Source: Diaphorobacter ruginosibacter
GTDB taxonomy: Bacteria > Pseudomonadota > Gammaproteobacteria > Burkholderiales > Burkholderiaceae_C
Direction of reading: 5' to 3'
Length of the DNA: 64,000 bases
NCBI RefSeq assembly: GCF_014395975.1
Contig: NZ_CP060714.1
Span: 3,782,001 to 3,846,000 of the forward strand
Part shown: positions 63,007 to 64,000 of the stretch, piece after piece
Position numbering within the stretch: position 1 is the first letter of the stretch
Layout: each line of letters opens with the position of its first letter
Position numbers and translations under genes: made by a program
Notes under the pieces: generated by a model
The model's database searches: none
What the model was told of the DNA's origin: nothing
What the model saw: the letters and a program-made list of their open reading frames with translations, nothing else

Positions 63007-63030
63007 CAAAAGGCCTGATCAGGCCTTTTG
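63007..63030 (-). terminator. Perfect palindrome across the acpP stop codon
   Basis: A 24-base perfect palindrome centred on CCTGATCAGG contains the acpP TGA. In RNA it folds to an AAAAGGCC/GGCCUUUU stem with a U-rich exit, a terminator-like shape between acpP and fabF. It would allow acpP mRNA to exceed fabF mRNA by partial termination or by protecting a processed 3' end. Confidence 0.6.
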
Positions 63031-63258
63031 ATGGGTGTTGGCGTAGTCGATGGCGTTCTGCACCGTGGTGATCTTCTCTGCGTCTTCGTCAGGAATCTCG
63101 ATGCCGAACTCATCTTCCAGAGCCATCACCAGTTCGACCGTGTCCAGGGAGTCAGCGCCCAGGTCAGCCACGAAGGCCTTTTCGTTGGTCACTTGGGACT
63201 CTTCCACACCGAGTTGTTCGGCAATGATTTTCTTGACACGTGCTTCGATATCGCTCAT
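63019..63258 (-). CDS. acpP: Acyl carrier protein
   Basis: This 79-residue acidic protein carries growing acyl chains on a phosphopantetheine arm attached to Ser37 of the DSL motif (DLGADSLDTVELVMALEDEF). MSDIEARVKKIIAEQLGVEE is the standard start, with GAGGGA as ribosome-binding site. AcpS, encoded at 49500-49940, activates it. It lies between fabG (104 nt) and fabF (36 nt) with its own 3' palindrome. Confidence 0.99.
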   Translation of the reverse strand: MSDIEARVKKIIAEQLGVEESQVTNEKAFVADLGADSLDTVELVMALEDEFGIEIPDEDAEKITTVQNAIDYANTHQKA

Positions 63259-63362
63259 GGTTTCCCTCAGGGGGTTGTGAATGAATCCGCGATTTTAACT
63301 GCTTCGGGCAAATGCCCCTAACAGCCAGCCGTACGGACCAACCGGCACTGACCTTGTTTGTA

Positions 63363-64000
63363 CTACATGTACATGCCGCCGTTGACGTGCAGCTCCTGCC
63401 CCGTCACGTAGCCTGCCCCCTTGGAGGCCAGATAGGCCACCGCATGGGCGATGTCGCTCGGCTGACCCAGATCGCCCATGGCGATCTGCGACTTCAGCGC
63501 CGCCTTCTGCTCGTCGGGGAGACTTGCCGTCATGTCCGTTGCGATGAAGCCCGGAGCAACGCAGTTCACGGTGATGCCGCGGCTGCCCAGTTCACGGGCC
63601 AGGGCACGCGTCATACCCGCCACACCGGCCTTCGCGGCAGCGTAGTTGGCCTGGCCCGGATTGCCCGAGGCGCCCACCACGCTGGTGATGCTGATGATGC
63701 GGCCGAAGCGCTGCTTCATCATCGGGCGAATAGCCGCACGGCTTACTCGGAATACGGCCTTCAGATTGGTGTCGATGACGGCATCCCAATCGTCATCCTT
63801 CATGCGCATGGCCAGGGTGTCGCGCGTAATACCCGCATTGTTCACCAGGACATGCAGGCCACCGAATTCCTTGACGGTGGCGTCGATCAGCGCATCGACC
63901 GCCGCGCCGTCGGTGACATTCAGCTTCACGCCCTTGCCGCCGCTGGCCGCAAGCGCTTCGTGGATGCGTGCCGCGCCATCATCCGACGTGGCGGTGCCGA
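63363..64000 (-). CDS. fabG: 3-oxoacyl-ACP reductase (5' end outside window)
   Basis: The frame is open to the right edge, so the N-terminal NADP-binding part lies outside. The visible part, starting about GTATSDDGAARIHEALAASG, has the SDR segments LVNNAGITRDTLAMRM and NYAAAKAGVAGMTRALAREL with the Tyr/Lys active-site pair. It ends GYVTGQELHVNGGMYM as FabG usually does. It reduces beta-ketoacyl-ACP and heads fabG-acpP-fabF within the window. Confidence 0.97.
   Translation of the reverse strand, partial: GTATSDDGAARIHEALAASGGKGVKLNVTDGAAVDALIDATVKEFGGLHVLVNNAGITRDTLAMRMKDDDWDAVIDTNLKAVFRVSRAAIRPMMKQRFGRIISITSVVGASGNPGQANYAAAKAGVAGMTRALARELGSRGITVNCVAPGFIATDMTASLPDEQKAALKSQIAMGDLGQPSDIAHAVAYLASKGAGYVTGQELHVNGGMYM

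Overview
The window is ordinary-looking core chromosome of a high-GC betaproteobacterium. Gene content and order (rpsF-priB-rpsR-rplI; leuC-entericidin-leuD-leuB-asd-fimV-truA-trpFBA-accD; fabG-acpP-fabF-rpoE-rseA-rseB-mucD-lepA-lepB-rnc-era-recO-pdxJ-acpS-nagZ) point to Burkholderiales, most likely Comamonadaceae. The genus cannot be fixed from the sequence alone. I see no tRNA or rRNA gene, CRISPR array, insertion sequence, prophage or integrase.

Layout. 1-4.0 kb: the 3' part of a PIN-PhoH ATPase gene, a coupled small membrane protein and a PutP-type sodium/solute symporter. 4.0-7.3 kb (minus strand): dnaB and the ribosomal operon rpsF-priB-rpsR-rplI. 7.3-11.3 kb: the chaperone genes grpE-dnaK-dnaJ, with a candidate heat-shock promoter and a strong terminator. 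11.4-14.6 kb: an OPT-family transporter and a LysR regulator. 14.7-27.8 kb: a long plus-strand block for leucine (leuC, leuD, leuB), aspartate semialdehyde (asd), a FimV-like polar hub protein, tRNA pseudouridylation (truA), the last steps of tryptophan synthesis (trpF, trpB, trpA) and accD. 27.9-29.9 kb: a GST, YggT and a Lon-substrate-domain protein.

30.0-38.9 kb (minus strand): a tight eight-gene surface-glycan cluster holding UDP-glucose dehydrogenase, a flippase-like protein, two methyltransferases, a GT2 glycosyltransferase, a PLP aminotransferase, a PglC-type phosphoglycosyltransferase and a PglF/WbpM-type 4,6-dehydratase. Several of its genes are joined by four-base stop/start overlaps. 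This is the most accessory-looking part of the window. 39-48.4 kb: lysS, a GGDEF response regulator, an MscS-like channel, an atypical phosphofructokinase, an SbmA/YddA-like ABC protein, an MFS transporter with a coupled 41-residue ORF, a degraded alpha/beta-hydrolase remnant and a second LysR.

48.4-64 kb (minus strand): one near-continuous run from fabG through acpP, fabF, a YgfX-like membrane protein, the rpoE-rseA-rseB-mucD envelope-stress module, lepA-lepB, rnc-era-recO-pdxJ-acpS and nagZ. It joins fatty-acid synthesis, envelope stress, protein export, RNA processing and cell-wall recycling. The 508-base mucD-lepA spacer is the most structured non-coding stretch: a mucD terminator, a DnaA-box-like pair and a second strong terminator just ahead of lepA that has no gene before it.

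No clearly undescribed multi-gene system is visible. The best leads are the glycan cluster, the mucD-lepA spacer, the alternative hairpins before accD, the mixed-type phosphofructokinase and two small-protein candidates.
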